DNA of 64,000 nt from Bradyrhizobium sp. 195 (GTDB lineage Bacteria > Pseudomonadota > Alphaproteobacteria > Rhizobiales > Xanthobacteraceae), in assembly GCF_023101665.1 (NCBI RefSeq), contig NZ_CP082161.1, positions 1,116,001-1,180,000 on the forward strand. The letters are read 5' to 3'. The position numbers were made by a program, and so were the translations under genes. This document shows positions 17,755 to 26,621 of the stretch, piece after piece (the first letter of the stretch is position 1; each line of letters begins with the position of its first letter). The notes beneath the pieces were generated by a model. It was given only the letters and a program-made list of their open reading frames with translations. It did no database searches and was not told the DNA's origin.

Positions 17755-18117
17755 TCCCTCTCTCGTCCGGTGTTATGAGGGTGGTCACTTTCAACACGTG
17801 ACCCATCTCGCTTCCCATCAGAAGGGCAGGGCGATAGGGCCAGCTCGATGTAGGTCAAAGGATGAGGCTAGGTGGCGCCCCATGGGAGGGGTGGTGGTCA
17901 CTCACCCGAGCTTGGAGGTGAGCCTTCGGGTTGGTGAGGGTGACCCTAGAGGCCGCACTTAGGGGGCCATGAAGGAGGGGTGGTGTCACCCTCCCAACTT
18001 GAGGGCAACTTAAAGACGGCACCGAGTTAAGCCTCAAAGTCTCCCCCTTTAAGTTTCCCCTCTTGCTTCCTCCTCCATTAGCGGAGGCGTAAGGCCCAAC
18101 TTTGTCCTAAGCGACTG
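17755..18117. other. Intergenic, G-rich and imperfectly repetitive
   Basis: No gene is supported. The stretch has two related G-rich segments, around 17884-17925 (GGGAGGGGTGGTGGTCACTC) and 17970-18005 (GGAGGGGTGGTGTCACCCTC). Each forms a short hairpin between GGGTGNNGTCAC and GTGAC/CACCC-type sequences. Their role is unknown. Confidence 0.4.
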
Positions 18118-19062
18118 TTATCGTTGGAAAAACTCTATGGAAACAATCGCGCAGGAAGATCCCGTTCCCATGCTGAATGCAGCCTGCATCGCGTCGGCCG
18201 CAACGTCGGCCTTCGATTCCGCGACCAGCACCGCGTCATGGAGCGGCAGGGCGGCGACCCCTATGCTCGCAAGATGCGTGATGATCCCGATCAGCATGTC
18301 GCTTTCGATGCGCATCAACTGAAAGCCCAGCCCGGTGCCGAACAAATCAGCGATGGGCGCATGGTGCTTGGCTAGCAACTCAATGGCGTCACGGAGTCTC
18401 GTGCCCGAGGGGAAATGTTGAAGCGTGCCCTCCGGCCAATTCCGCAATCGGCCGTCCGCGAACAACATCGCGTTCATCAGCCGTTTCCAGCCGTCACGCC
18501 CAGAGCCGTCACCGGCTACATCATATAAGTCATCACCCTCCGGCTGCGGCTGTCCCGCCCGTACGTACGCGAGGCGCGGGAAGAGCTGCCTGTAATCGAC
18601 ATCGGCAATTCGCTCGCCATCAATCCGAATGCGTTCAAACCGCTGAACTCGCTCCATGCCCATCCAGAAACCGCCAGCGAGCCGACCTCCGTGCTGCCAG
18701 TTCGCGTTATTAAAGATACGCCGAAGAGAACGGCGATAGGGCGCGATGACTTGGCCATCCTTCCCTAAAGAGAGGCCGGTGTTCTGACCGGTCGCCTCGA
18801 TATCCGCGCTGTGCAGAAACTTATTGATACGCCGCATCTGCCCCGCAAGCTGGCGCGTATTGGCTGTCTCCCGGAAGGCAATCGGGGCCGCACGCCCGTC
18901 ATCATCCTTGCCTTCCTTCAAAATGATCAGAGCGCGGTCGTCGATTTGCTTAACGCTTCGCCAATCGGCTGGTGCCAGCGGAAGATGCTGAGCGAGCGCT
19001 GCGCTTGGTCGAATGAGCGACGGCACGCGCAGCCTCCGATGAGCGCGGCCAGGCGAAGGCAC
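18118..19062 (-). CDS. Small protein with DNA polymerase family A-like palm motifs
   Basis: A 314-aa protein in the integrative element. The C-terminal two thirds resemble a stripped family A polymerase palm. A motif A-like ADVDYRQLFPRLAY has Asp156 (PolA: DYSQIELR). A motif B-like GRDGWKRLMNAMLF has Arg189 and Lys193. A motif C-like ALPLHDAVLV has His275-Asp276 (PolA: VHDE). Exonuclease and full fingers domains are absent. It may be a replication or repair accessory of the element. The relationship is read from motif order only. Downstream is a run of uncertain DNA; the frame opens at 19062 without a clear ribosome-binding site, so the start is uncertain. Confidence 0.6.
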   Translation of the reverse strand: MPSPGRAHRRLRVPSLIRPSAALAQHLPLAPADWRSVKQIDDRALIILKEGKDDDGRAAPIAFRETANTRQLAGQMRRINKFLHSADIEATGQNTGLSLGKDGQVIAPYRRSLRRIFNNANWQHGGRLAGGFWMGMERVQRFERIRIDGERIADVDYRQLFPRLAYVRAGQPQPEGDDLYDVAGDGSGRDGWKRLMNAMLFADGRLRNWPEGTLQHFPSGTRLRDAIELLAKHHAPIADLFGTGLGFQLMRIESDMLIGIITHLASIGVAALPLHDAVLVAESKADVAADAMQAAFSMGTGSSCAIVSIEFFQR

Positions 19063-19194
19063 GGCACGGGGGAGATGGCAGCTGCGATCCGCGTGAGGTC
19101 ACGTCTTACATTTTAGACCCGTTTGCGAATTCGAGCCGGGGCCAAAAAAATTGTTTTGGAGCTCATCGCGCGGGGCCGCACCGCTTCCATGGGA

Positions 19195-19962
19195 TCAATC
19201 GGCAGGTCGGCGTGTTACTGCCTCGGCTGGGCGCATATCCTGATAGCCGAGCAAGACTCGGAAATCCTTCTGCAGCTCGCTTATTGCTGGTCCCGAGAGC
19301 CTCTCGACTTTTGTTTGAATAGTAAACCAAGTCTTTGTGTTCTCCGCACCGAGGTCCCGCCCCAAGTCTACGCCGTAAAGGAACTGAAAAAATGCAAACC
19401 TCAACTCGTCAGCTATGGCTCGGACTTTGTCGGCTGCTGCGTCTGGAAGATAAATTTCATTAGCGCGAAAGGTGCGAATGAATTTGTTTGTGGCTTCCGC
19501 AGCTTTCTCCCCTCGTTCCTTGCGTGGCGTGCCCCCAACAGGTTCAAACGCTTTGGTGTAGTCAGCCATGGTATCAAGGGCGTCTCGGAGTTCAGCGTGC
19601 ACTTGCGCGATCACCTCGGCGCGTTTTAGATGGAGGTGCGAAAATTCGACATTCCGCTGAGCCGCAGCGACAGAAAGCTCACTCTTGAACTTCTCTATCG
19701 CAATGTCGCCCTGCGCCTTGAGTTGGGCTTTGAGCTTCTCAAGCACCGTATCGTTGTTCGCCTTTAGGTCGGCTTTGAGAGTCTCAAGTCTTTCGTCGTA
19801 CTCAGCTTTGATCGCGCTCTTGATCTTCTCCATTAAGTACGTCTTTGCGATCAATACACCGCCGCCGGCCCCCACGAAGCAGGCCAAAATGTAGGTTCCG
19901 AGCAGCTCAAATAATGCCAAACCGATCTGCACGGCGTCAGCTGCAATATCTGTGGTGGTCAT
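19195..19962 (-). CDS. Membrane-anchored coiled-coil protein, unknown function
   Basis: A 255-aa protein from the ATG at 19962. One long hydrophobic segment lies near the N-terminus (about residues 12-42, ALFELLGTYILACFVGAGGG). It is followed by a charged heptad-rich region (about 45-110: ERLETLKADLKANNDTVLEK and LKAQLKAQGDIAIEKFKSEL) that should form a coiled coil, and then a helical C-terminal part. It is likely anchored in the inner membrane with a cytoplasmic body. No family is recognised. It is divergent from the propeller protein at 20089 and separated by about 125 bases, so the two may share control. Confidence 0.6.
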   Translation of the reverse strand: MTTTDIAADAVQIGLALFELLGTYILACFVGAGGGVLIAKTYLMEKIKSAIKAEYDERLETLKADLKANNDTVLEKLKAQLKAQGDIAIEKFKSELSVAAAQRNVEFSHLHLKRAEVIAQVHAELRDALDTMADYTKAFEPVGGTPRKERGEKAAEATNKFIRTFRANEIYLPDAAADKVRAIADELRFAFFQFLYGVDLGRDLGAENTKTWFTIQTKVERLSGPAISELQKDFRVLLGYQDMRPAEAVTRRPAD

Positions 19963-20088
19963 ATTCGCGTGCGGTCCCTTGGCTGGAAGCAAGGCACTTC
20001 GTTAAGTAGTGCCAGTCTCTGAACTAAATCCAAGATAAAGTGATATACTTTCGGTTCTTTGGACGATTCGCAATGTCTGCGGGGCGCA

Positions 20089-21798
20089 ATGGTGAATTCT
20101 CAAGGAGAAGAACTGCTAAGGCGCGTGCGGGATGACGTCGACGCCATAGCGGCTCTCGTTAGGAGAACTAATATTCCAGTGGAGGAGGTCCTCGACCGAG
20201 TTGGCCTTGATGCACTGTGCGACTCGTTGCGGCTTGACCCGGATGATTGGAGTGGAGAGTTCTTCGAAACGATATTCATCATCCGTGACGGCCTTTATCA
20301 GCTACGAAACGATCTGCGGGATAAACATGACGGAGAGGGCGAGCACTCAGCTGAGCAACTGCTCTCCGCTATGGACCGATTGTACGCCGACCTAGAGCGC
20401 GCGATGCGCACATTGAATCCTGAAGCCATAACGAGAGCGCAGGCAGAAATCGCCGCTCTTATGCGCACGCCCTACATCGATGTGCGGCTCATTCAGCACA
20501 ACGTGTCAGAGTTGAAGGATGACGTAAACGAGCTGCTCACTCGCACGCACATCACCTATCAAAAGTTTGAAGTCCACCTCATGCGAGTCAGTGACACCGA
20601 GGTGCTTCGGACCGCTAAATTGGTGGTGCAGCGCTTGAGCGCAACCGCCTTCGCCATAAAACTCTCACTTGAGCAGAATGTCGTTTATCAGGGCACATTC
20701 CGATTCTTGCAGGAGGGGGCAGACACGATCGTAGGCGAACTGAGAAAGCTCGCGGAGCACTTCAAGAAGGCGTACAGAGACGAGCAAGAATTCACCGAAG
20801 ATCTTTCGTCGCTCGTTGACAAGGGAAGTAAGATTTCTAGGGACATCGCAAAGCTACTACGTCAAGTTTTCAGCGATGAGCCTATCGAACAGAAGCAGCT
20901 CAAACTCAAAACACGTAATGCTTCTACAGGGGAGCCTATGGTGTGCGCGGCTCGCCTCGGCGAGAACAAAGTAATCCTCGGTGGGAGAAACGGGTGGGTG
21001 TACTCATTAGATGTTCTCACCGGGACCGTTTCTGACCGTCACAAGGTCGCAGAGAAAACGGTCAATTGCTTGGCTCGCTCATCGCTGGCGGTCGTGGCCG
21101 GAAACGAAGACGGGCTTGAAACGATAAACCCCGCAACTCTGGTCAGCTTGGAACGTGATGCCATTTATCAGGAGAATGTAGCGGCCGTCGCGGTACTTCC
21201 CTGGGGCGTCGTAAGTGGAACGAAGGATGGGATCGCAAGGCGCTGGATTATGGACGGAGCCACTCTCATCCGCTACGGAGCGGAGAATCTGAAGCTCGGC
21301 AGGAGCATTCAGCGCATGATAGTGCTCGGTGAAGAGGTGGTGATCGCGGCAGGTCAAAACCTCATGTTCCTGAATGAGAGGTTTGTGGTCGATCGCAAGG
21401 TACCGATTGATTTCCCTGTTATCGACATGTGCCTCATGGATCACACAAGCCTAATTGTGTGCGGTGAAGGGTCCCTCGCACAGGTAAAACTCACGGCAGG
21501 CAAATACACGAAGTACATCGCAGCCTCCGAGGCGGCGAAATACACGTGTGTTGTCGGCATCGATAGCAAAACGTTTTGCGCCGGAAACGACGATGGAAGG
21601 ATCAGTGTTTTTGATGTTGAGTCTGAAGCGGAGATCGGTGCGGCGGATGTCCAGTTTCCTCTCCGGGGAATGATACGGATCAACGGTAAGCTTGTAGCTT
21701 ATGGAGGCAGCTGGAAAGGCAAGTCGCAGAAAACAATCGCTGTTCTTGACTGGGAAGAGATCATTCACAGATCACAGGAGTTCGATCCCAAGCGCTAG
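20089..21798 (+). CDS. Helical plus beta-propeller (WD40-like) protein, unknown function
   Basis: A 569-aa protein from the ATG at 20089; a TTG at 20059 is also in frame. Residues 1 to about 285 are highly charged and helical, with likely coiled coils. From about 290 on there are repeats of the WD40/quinoprotein kind: VILGGRNGWVYSLDVLTG, VVAGNEDGLETINPATL, VVSGTKDGIARRWIMDG and FCAGNDDGRISVFDVES. The repeats suggest a sensing or scaffold domain. Its neighbours inside the element are an SMC-like ATPase on the opposite strand and a coiled-coil membrane protein, so a conflict or defence role is possible but unproven. Confidence 0.6.
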   Translation: MVNSQGEELLRRVRDDVDAIAALVRRTNIPVEEVLDRVGLDALCDSLRLDPDDWSGEFFETIFIIRDGLYQLRNDLRDKHDGEGEHSAEQLLSAMDRLYADLERAMRTLNPEAITRAQAEIAALMRTPYIDVRLIQHNVSELKDDVNELLTRTHITYQKFEVHLMRVSDTEVLRTAKLVVQRLSATAFAIKLSLEQNVVYQGTFRFLQEGADTIVGELRKLAEHFKKAYRDEQEFTEDLSSLVDKGSKISRDIAKLLRQVFSDEPIEQKQLKLKTRNASTGEPMVCAARLGENKVILGGRNGWVYSLDVLTGTVSDRHKVAEKTVNCLARSSLAVVAGNEDGLETINPATLVSLERDAIYQENVAAVAVLPWGVVSGTKDGIARRWIMDGATLIRYGAENLKLGRSIQRMIVLGEEVVIAAGQNLMFLNERFVVDRKVPIDFPVIDMCLMDHTSLIVCGEGSLAQVKLTAGKYTKYIAASEAAKYTCVVGIDSKTFCAGNDDGRISVFDVESEAEIGAADVQFPLRGMIRINGKLVAYGGSWKGKSQKTIAVLDWEEIIHRSQEFDPKR

Positions 21799-21928
21799 TC
21801 GAAGGTTATGCTTGCAGCGCAAGCGCGGCTCGACATTCGGCCCGGTGTTCATCGCGGGTTACGAGCGCATCGGTAGCGGCGTAAGAGCACCAGTGCCTGG
21901 CCCTTCAAAGTCCTATCCGGGCTGTGAG

Positions 21929-24259
21929 CTACAATTTCCAACGGATAGCATCGCAGTCACATCTTAGATGATGATCATTGACAGCGGCATTCCAAACGGG
22001 ATGCTCGCAGGTCTCGCAGCTGAGTGAGGCTATGGCTGCCTCACAAGCGTCGATCAAACGCTCAGCCTCTCCCTTCGAGACGTAGCGCCCATGAGTTCCG
22101 GCGTTGGCGAATGGAAGCAACAGTCCATGTGCTGCTCTGGCTTTAAGTGTAGGCACATCCCAAGCCGCGTATTCGTCACCGCTTTTCCTTCGCATTTTGC
22201 GGTCGCAATCTTTTGAGAGCCGTTCAAGCAAATCGCCAGCGAATCTGAGATCATTTTTTGGACCCTTTATGAAGGGCACTAGAACACCAAGCACCTCGGC
22301 AATTGCTGATAGCTGTGTGTCCATTACTGCCCGTGCCTTTGCGGCCGCACTCGCGGGATCGCTCTCTAAGAGCTCTCTAGCCAAATCAAATCCCCCGGCG
22401 TTGCTCGCCCAGCGAATGCCGACAGCCGGCTCCTTCCAAGGCAACAGAATCTTGAAGCGCCAAAGTTTGGCCGCGAGGCGGGTTCGCAGCTCTACGAACC
22501 AATCGTAGTCATGCGTAAATATAAAAACCTGCCTGTCGGAGAACTCTTGAGAAAGGAGGTCCGTCACATAACTCCGGTGCTCCCGATCAAAGCTACTGAC
22601 GACGTCATCCAATACAAGTGGACCGTCTTTGCCATCACGCTTCGCGAGGGCGAGAAAAACGCAGAGACCCAAGCTGTTTCGATGACCTTCTGATAGAGTT
22701 AGTCGGGGGCTCAGCTGCTCTCTTCCATAGAACCGCAGTGCGATATCAAGGGCTTTGTCTAAGCCGTCCGGCTGATAGAGATGAACTCCGTCTATTGGCT
22801 CTGCAGGATGCAGAACGGCCCACATGTTTTGAATATCGTCGCTTATGTCTTTGACCACGAATTTCGTTTGAGCTTTAATTTCTTCGCGCGTTTCGTTCTC
22901 CATTGTCGTGATGAAGTCCGTGAGCACATCGATCTGCTCAATCCTGGATTTGAGCCTCAGCATCTCAGGAAAGTGGCTGGCAGCTTCGAGCATCCCCAGA
23001 TCGGTAACGAGCCTCTCTATCGAGGGCGGGACGTGGTTTGCTGCCTTCTCAAGCTCGTCTGCGATGCAGTGGACAACTTTGGTGAACACCATTGAGGACG
23101 CGTCGAGCTTGCCCTCTCGGAGCGCGTCGATCTGCAGAGCACGAAACTGGCTCACGTGGTCCTTGATCTGCCCGGCAGCAATCGCGCCGTGCCAACCCCC
23201 CAGTTCGGGGCGGCCGAAGCAGCTTTGAACAATGGCGATGCTATCCGCCAGCATAGTCAGAGCCGCATTTCGCTCGCCAAAGATCGCGATAGCTGCCTCC
23301 AGCCTCAACTTCTCACGGGCGACGTGGGCCCTAAGATCGCTAGCTAAGACGCTCTGTCCGCACGCGGGACAATTGACGGAGCCATCGGCGTTAAGCTGTT
23401 CTGCATAAATGTAAGTGCTCTCAAGGATGGAGAGCCGAGTTTCGATAAGCGGTTCGGAAAGCTTTAGCGCCTCACCAGCCAGACGCTGAACTTCGCTGAG
23501 ACGGTTCTTAAGCGGCTGATCGGCGGCCGTCCTAATTGCCAAGTGGGCTGCCTGTTCGGACTGGAGACCACTTACGACCTTGTCTAGCACCGGCCGGAGA
23601 TCGTTCACCAAGGCCTTTAGGCTAGTCGGCTCTGACCCATTCGGCATATGTGCACGATAGATGGCCTTTAGCTTCTCCTTTACGATCTCCCAATCATCCG
23701 ATCCGAACTTTGCTCGCCAATCGCGATCTAATTGCGAGAGTCGATCTTGCAGCCGAGTATAGCTCGCAATCTCGGACACCTTGCGGCCGAGCGCCCTGAG
23801 ATTGACCGCAACGTTCTCTAAAGAGCTCAGCCCCAGCAAGGGCAGCAAGACAGAATACTTATCGCCTGCGCTTGCCTTGATGAATTCGCTCACCTCGTCT
23901 TGCCGCAGGATGATACGGCGAGAATTCCAGTTAGCTATGATCTCCCTGTTGGAAACGATGCAAGCGCCGTTCGGAGCAATCATTCCTTTAATCGAGACAC
24001 CTTTAAAGCGCAGCTCAACGTGTCGATCTGCGTCCGGCGCGGCTCCGGTGTTGATAACTCCGAGTTCTTGCCTGCGGCCACTGTAGGTATGGGCGAGATG
24101 CTGAAGCCTACCTTGAGAAAGCAGATATTCGATGCCGTCAACGAATGACGACTTCCCTGATCCGTTTGGACCGTGAACTACGATGCTCTTCTTTTGCGTT
24201 TCCAGCGAAACCTTAGCCGACGCGCCCCGAAACCAGCTAAGCGCAATTTCTTCGAGCAT
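21929..24259 (-). CDS. SMC/Rad50-like AAA ATPase with zinc hook, candidate defence protein
   Basis: A 776-aa ABC-type ATPase of the SMC/RecN/Rad50 class. Walker A GPNGSGKSS (residues 30-38) is followed by helical arms. A CPACGQ zinc-hook motif at 297-302 lacks a visible second hook, as two protomers would pair. Then come the signature LSEGHRNSLG (522-531), Walker B LVLDDV (549-553) with SSFD, and the switch histidine in FTHD (583). After the ATPase there are about 190 extra residues ending in a cysteine-rich tail (CETCEHPVW ... CDCD), which could be a zinc-binding effector or DNA-contact domain. It is translationally coupled to the small gene upstream (TGATG overlap). It resembles phage-defence ATPases in size and context, but no named family can be assigned. 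Confidence 0.75.
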   Translation of the reverse strand: MLEEIALSWFRGASAKVSLETQKKSIVVHGPNGSGKSSFVDGIEYLLSQGRLQHLAHTYSGRRQELGVINTGAAPDADRHVELRFKGVSIKGMIAPNGACIVSNREIIANWNSRRIILRQDEVSEFIKASAGDKYSVLLPLLGLSSLENVAVNLRALGRKVSEIASYTRLQDRLSQLDRDWRAKFGSDDWEIVKEKLKAIYRAHMPNGSEPTSLKALVNDLRPVLDKVVSGLQSEQAAHLAIRTAADQPLKNRLSEVQRLAGEALKLSEPLIETRLSILESTYIYAEQLNADGSVNCPACGQSVLASDLRAHVAREKLRLEAAIAIFGERNAALTMLADSIAIVQSCFGRPELGGWHGAIAAGQIKDHVSQFRALQIDALREGKLDASSMVFTKVVHCIADELEKAANHVPPSIERLVTDLGMLEAASHFPEMLRLKSRIEQIDVLTDFITTMENETREEIKAQTKFVVKDISDDIQNMWAVLHPAEPIDGVHLYQPDGLDKALDIALRFYGREQLSPRLTLSEGHRNSLGLCVFLALAKRDGKDGPLVLDDVVSSFDREHRSYVTDLLSQEFSDRQVFIFTHDYDWFVELRTRLAAKLWRFKILLPWKEPAVGIRWASNAGGFDLARELLESDPASAAAKARAVMDTQLSAIAEVLGVLVPFIKGPKNDLRFAGDLLERLSKDCDRKMRRKSGDEYAAWDVPTLKARAAHGLLLPFANAGTHGRYVSKGEAERLIDACEAAIASLSCETCEHPVWNAAVNDHHLRCDCDAIRWKL

Positions 24260-24504
24260 CAGGCTTCCCCAAGGCTTTTCAGCAGCTGCTCTGCTAGGGC
24301 TCCCAACCCTCCGTGGGAAAGCCTGCGTTCTCCTAGAAGCCCTCGCATTTCGTTTTGGAGAAGAGCCGCTGTCTCAGCCGGGATGGGCATGTCCGAAATG
24401 GCTGTAGCCATCCTGCTAGCGATCCAGTCAGGCTCGGCTGTTTCGGGCTCGCACGCTACATGGCTTGGCCCCACTTCGTCTTCCGACACGTCCTGTTCCC
24501 CCAC
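24259..24504 (-). CDS. Small acidic protein coupled to the SMC-like ATPase
   Basis: An 81-aa protein whose stop codon shares one base with the start of the ATPase gene, a strong sign of co-translation and joint function. The N-terminal third is acidic (EDEVGPSHVACEPETAEPD). The rest is helical (IPAETAALLQNEMRGLLGER, and LGALAEQLLKSLGEA at the C-terminus). I do not recognise a family. By position it could be an adaptor, inhibitor or sensor of the ATPase. The start is uncertain, as a weak ribosome-binding site precedes 24504. Confidence 0.55.
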   Translation of the reverse strand: MGEQDVSEDEVGPSHVACEPETAEPDWIASRMATAISDMPIPAETAALLQNEMRGLLGERRLSHGGLGALAEQLLKSLGEA

Positions 24505-24665
24505 CCTGCCCCTTGATTCTCACAGGACGAGTATACGGAAAATTGAGCGAATAAGATCAAACAACTCCGGCCGGGTCTGTGGCGTGAACAAGACTGTGTA
24601 ACAACGCCTCGACGGGGGGAGAAAAAAGTTATAGAGATCAGTAGCTTGCAGTTTTGCCAAGGCAA

Positions 24666-24683
24666 TCCTTTCCTGGGCACCAT
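24666..24683 (+). repeat. Right 18-bp direct repeat of the integrative element (attachment site)
   Basis: Identical to the repeat at 13654-13671, so the two bound about 11.0 kb. A second integrase-type gene follows immediately, as the first does after the left copy. This is the pattern expected when two related elements insert one after the other at the same tRNA 3' end. Confidence 0.75.
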
Positions 24684-24727
24684 CGCTTCTCTAAGAGCGT
24701 GAAATCCAAAGCAAAGTAGCAAATTCA

Positions 24728-25380
24728 ACGCGTCTGTGGAAGCGTCCCAAAGCTGGAATCTATCAGCTCCGGAAGGCCGTTCCGGAGGATTTGCGCAAGA
24801 TCGTCGGCAACCGCGAGGAGAAGGTAAGCCTTCAAACCCGCGATCCCGGCGAGGCCAAACAGTGCTTCGCGAAGGCGCTTGCTGAGGTCGAGGCTCGGTG
24901 GGCCAACTTGCGCACAGGGCCAAAACTGCTGAATGAACGTGAGGCGCATGAACTTGCCGTCGTCGCCTACGATCAGTGGCTGCAGATGTACAGGGATAAT
25001 CCAAGCCAACTGACCCGTTGGGATGTCGTGGCCGGAGATCGGCTGTTCGGCCCCCCTCAGACCAGGGAGCAGATCCGTGCTGCGTCTCACCGGCTGCTGG
25101 GCGGCGCGAGTGCGAAGACCGTGAAGCATAGTGACTTAGCCGGCCTAAAGACGGTGTTTGGCTGGGCAGTCCCGAACCGCCGCATGCACTCCAACCCTGC
25201 CGAAGGACTTACCATCAAGGTCGGCAAATCGCGCAAACTTAGGTCAAAGGGATTTTACGACCGAGAAGCATCCGCCATTCTCAAGCATGCCCGGAATTCT
25301 GCTGCTGCGAGGGCTGCTCCGAAGCTGGCATTGGCCAAACGGTGGGTGCCGTGGTTGTGTGCCTTCACGGGAGCGCGGGT
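24728..25380 (+). pseudogene. Second tyrosine integrase, internally deleted and truncated
   Basis: The N-terminal part (RLWKRPKAGIYQLRKAVPED, then EEKVSLQTRDPGEAKQ) is a typical phage-integrase arm-binding domain. After about 120 codons the sequence jumps to a region nearly identical in protein to the first integrase (KTVKHSDLAGLKTVFGWAV, then NPAEGLTIKVGKSRKLRSKG). It ends just after the first catalytic arginine region, TGARV. The H-x-x-R box and the tyrosine are missing. The open frame continues into unrelated DNA that looks like a group II intron end. It is a relic of a second element at the same site. Confidence 0.8.
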
Positions 25381-25440
25381 ACGGACCCGTACGTACGGTG
25401 TGTGGGAGGGGGAAGCCGTGAGGCTTCCTCCTACCCGATT
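25381..25440 (+). mobile_element. Possible 3' end of a group II intron
   Basis: Directly after the broken integrase comes CGGACCCGTACGTACGGTG followed by a hairpin GGAGGGGGAAGCC-GTGA-GGCTTCCTCC and ACCCGAT. This layout resembles domain V (3' half), domain VI and the terminus of bacterial group II introns. No reverse transcriptase is present. Recognition is from memory of such ends and could be wrong. Confidence 0.35.
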
Positions 25441-25553
25441 GCCTGGTTATGAATGACAGCCGGGATCATTCATTTTGACGTCATTGCGGGACGCCGGGTT
25501 CTTGCGTCGCATCTGTTATTATTCAGCAAGACATGAGGCCGGTGCTGTTAATC

Positions 25554-26621
25554 CTATCTGTCTATTGAAGGCTTTGGCGTCGTGTTTGTACGGGTGGGTA
25601 GTATTGGATACTCGATCTTAGGTAGCCGCCCGGTAAGCGAATTCAGAAACGCGACAATGTCGTTTTCTTCCCCATCGCTAAGCTTGGCGCCGAGCTGGAT
25701 TTCACTCATCAGGGCAACAGCTTGCTTCAGGCTCCAAACCTGGCCCGAATGGAAGTAAGGGGCTCGCAAAGCGACGTTCCGCAACGGCGCCGCGCGGAAG
25801 ACATATTCGTCGCCGACCGCCTTGGTGACCGCGAATCGGCCCGTATCGGCTTGCGGAAGCAGGGTTGCGTCCGGCTTCTTCATCACGCCGAACTGGAAGT
25901 AGGCCTGTCCACCGACATTGATTCCATTGTGGCAAGCGGAGCATCCCTTCTCCATAAATAGCGCCAACCCTGACTTCTGCTGATCATCGAGAGCATGTGT
26001 ATTGCCCTCCAAATACTGATCGAACGGGGCCGCAGGTGTAATGAGAGTCGCTTCAAAAGCCTCGATTGCCTTCGCAAAGTTTTCAAAGCTGACCGGTCTC
26101 GCTTCGTTCGGGAAAGCATTTTTGAACAAGACGACATAGCTGGCCATTGAGTTCAAGGTGTCGAGCACATGATCCGGAGTCGCATTCATTTCGGCACTCG
26201 CCTGCACCGGGCCAGTTGCTTGCGCCTTGAGGTCCGCGGCGCGTCCGTCCCAGAATTGCGCCGCATTGAACACCGCGTTGTAGACGGTTGGGGCCCGACG
26301 TAGGCCGACCTTCCAGCCGTGACCGACTGAGGTCGGACCGGCATCGACTCCGCCGCTGCCGAGATTGTGGCACGTATTGCAGCTAATGATCTCGCTTGCC
26401 GATAGCCGCGGATCGAAGAACAGAATCTTGCCAAGCTCGACCTTTTCATGCGTGACTGGATTGTCCTTTACCGCAGGAATGACTGAGGGGATCGGATGGA
26501 AGATCTGCCTGGCGGTTCTCATCAGATCATCGTCCGCGCTAGCTCCTGACGACATCAGCAGCCCAATCGCCAAAACAGATACTTCAGCCACAAGCCGAAG
26601 CTCCCGGATCGATTTGTTCAT
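25554..26621 (-). CDS. Di-haem cytochrome c peroxidase family protein
   Basis: Periplasmic di-haem peroxidase of the CcpA/MauG family, 355 aa. The signal peptide covers about residues 1-29 (VLAIGLLMSSGASA). The first haem site is CNTCH at about residue 81, and the second is CSACH at about 231. FFDPRLSASEIISCNTCHNL and PYFHSGQVWSLKQAVALM are characteristic of the family. It probably reduces hydrogen peroxide with electrons from cytochrome c, useful under the microaerobic, oxidative conditions of a nodule. It stands alone; a weak TGGCAT-N5-TTCG sequence upstream on the minus strand is not a convincing sigma-54 promoter. Confidence 0.92.
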   Translation of the reverse strand: MNKSIRELRLVAEVSVLAIGLLMSSGASADDDLMRTARQIFHPIPSVIPAVKDNPVTHEKVELGKILFFDPRLSASEIISCNTCHNLGSGGVDAGPTSVGHGWKVGLRRAPTVYNAVFNAAQFWDGRAADLKAQATGPVQASAEMNATPDHVLDTLNSMASYVVLFKNAFPNEARPVSFENFAKAIEAFEATLITPAAPFDQYLEGNTHALDDQQKSGLALFMEKGCSACHNGINVGGQAYFQFGVMKKPDATLLPQADTGRFAVTKAVGDEYVFRAAPLRNVALRAPYFHSGQVWSLKQAVALMSEIQLGAKLSDGEENDIVAFLNSLTGRLPKIEYPILPTRTNTTPKPSIDR

